The position numbers were made by a program, and so were the translations under genes. Below are positions 5,076-5,094 of a stretch of 5,094 bases of DNA, in pieces (within the stretch, counting starts at the first letter, position 1; each line of letters begins with the position of its first letter). Below the pieces are notes generated by a model. That model made no database searches, was not told the origin of the DNA, and saw nothing but the letters and a program-made list of their open reading frames with translations. Source of the DNA: Synergistales bacterium Syner_01 (lineage in GTDB: Bacteria > Synergistota > Synergistia > Synergistales > Aminobacteriaceae); contig LVBO01000100.1 of NCBI GenBank assembly GCA_001604435.1, positions 1 to 5,094 on the forward strand, read 5' to 3'.

Positions 5076-5093
5076 GCAAGCGCCCCGGAGGCG
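5057..5093. repeat. 13-bp inverted repeat (one mismatch) at the glycosylase promoter
   Basis: The arms at 5057-5069 and 5081-5093 are inverted copies differing at one base, around an 11-base loop. The stem is very GC-rich and would be stable in RNA. On the minus strand it is followed by CTGCTATTATG, with no U-tract, so it is a poor terminator for a gene coming from the right. On the plus strand the window ends one base after it, so a terminator for the other direction cannot be judged. The right arm is upstream of the glycosylase -35 and the left arm lies between -35 and -10, so a bound protein or cruciform there would affect the promoter. Confidence 0.5.
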
Positions 5094-5094
5094 T

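Noticed and set aside
1..5094. Possible defence, toxin-antitoxin, phage or mobile-element system
   Set aside because: All recognisable genes are housekeeping types, with no transposase, integrase, nuclease-effector pair, direct-repeat array or compositional break visible.

Overview
This is a GC-rich bacterial window with six protein-coding genes packed at high density on both strands. No mobile element, CRISPR array, rRNA or tRNA is visible. The gene set suggests a strict or facultative anaerobe: a radical-SAM activase of anaerobic ribonucleotide reductase, an ATP-type PEP carboxykinase-like enzyme, and a 4Fe-4S family 4 uracil-DNA glycosylase. The combination, the GC-rich codon use and the style of the proteins remind me of Synergistota, but no marker gene here proves that assignment.

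Layout from left to right: (1) The N-terminal 209 residues of a MATE-family multidrug/Na+ antiporter run leftward off the window edge (1-629, minus). (2) A divergent 185-residue protein that I cannot identify (724-1281, plus) is separated from it by 94 bases. That gap holds an extended -10 promoter, a short perfect palindrome and a small hairpin. (3) The unknown gene converges on a 553-codon PEP carboxykinase-like gene (1310-2971, minus). The 28-base gap, together with the unknown gene's stop codon, holds a strong symmetrical hairpin that probably ends transcription at this junction. (4) The carboxykinase gene has its own promoter and a leader with two consecutive inverted repeats between the likely transcription start and the ribosome binding site. 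(5) Upstream on the same strand is a small membrane-anchored J-domain protein (3166-3549, minus). It is divergent from (6) an NrdG-like radical SAM activase (3714-4421, plus). (7) The activase gene overlaps tail-to-tail by 17 bases with a family 4 uracil-DNA glycosylase gene (4405-5001, minus). The glycosylase promoter sits inside or beside a 13-bp inverted repeat at the right edge.

The genes do not form one pathway. They look like independent housekeeping transcription units: export, gluconeogenic/anaplerotic carbon flow, chaperone recruitment at the membrane, dNTP synthesis without oxygen, and base-excision repair. The activase and the glycosylase both concern DNA precursor supply or integrity, but their convergent arrangement argues against co-transcription. 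I found no convincing new biological system. The items most worth following up are the divergent carboxykinase with its structured leader, the unidentified 185-residue protein, and the palindromes at the MATE and glycosylase promoters.
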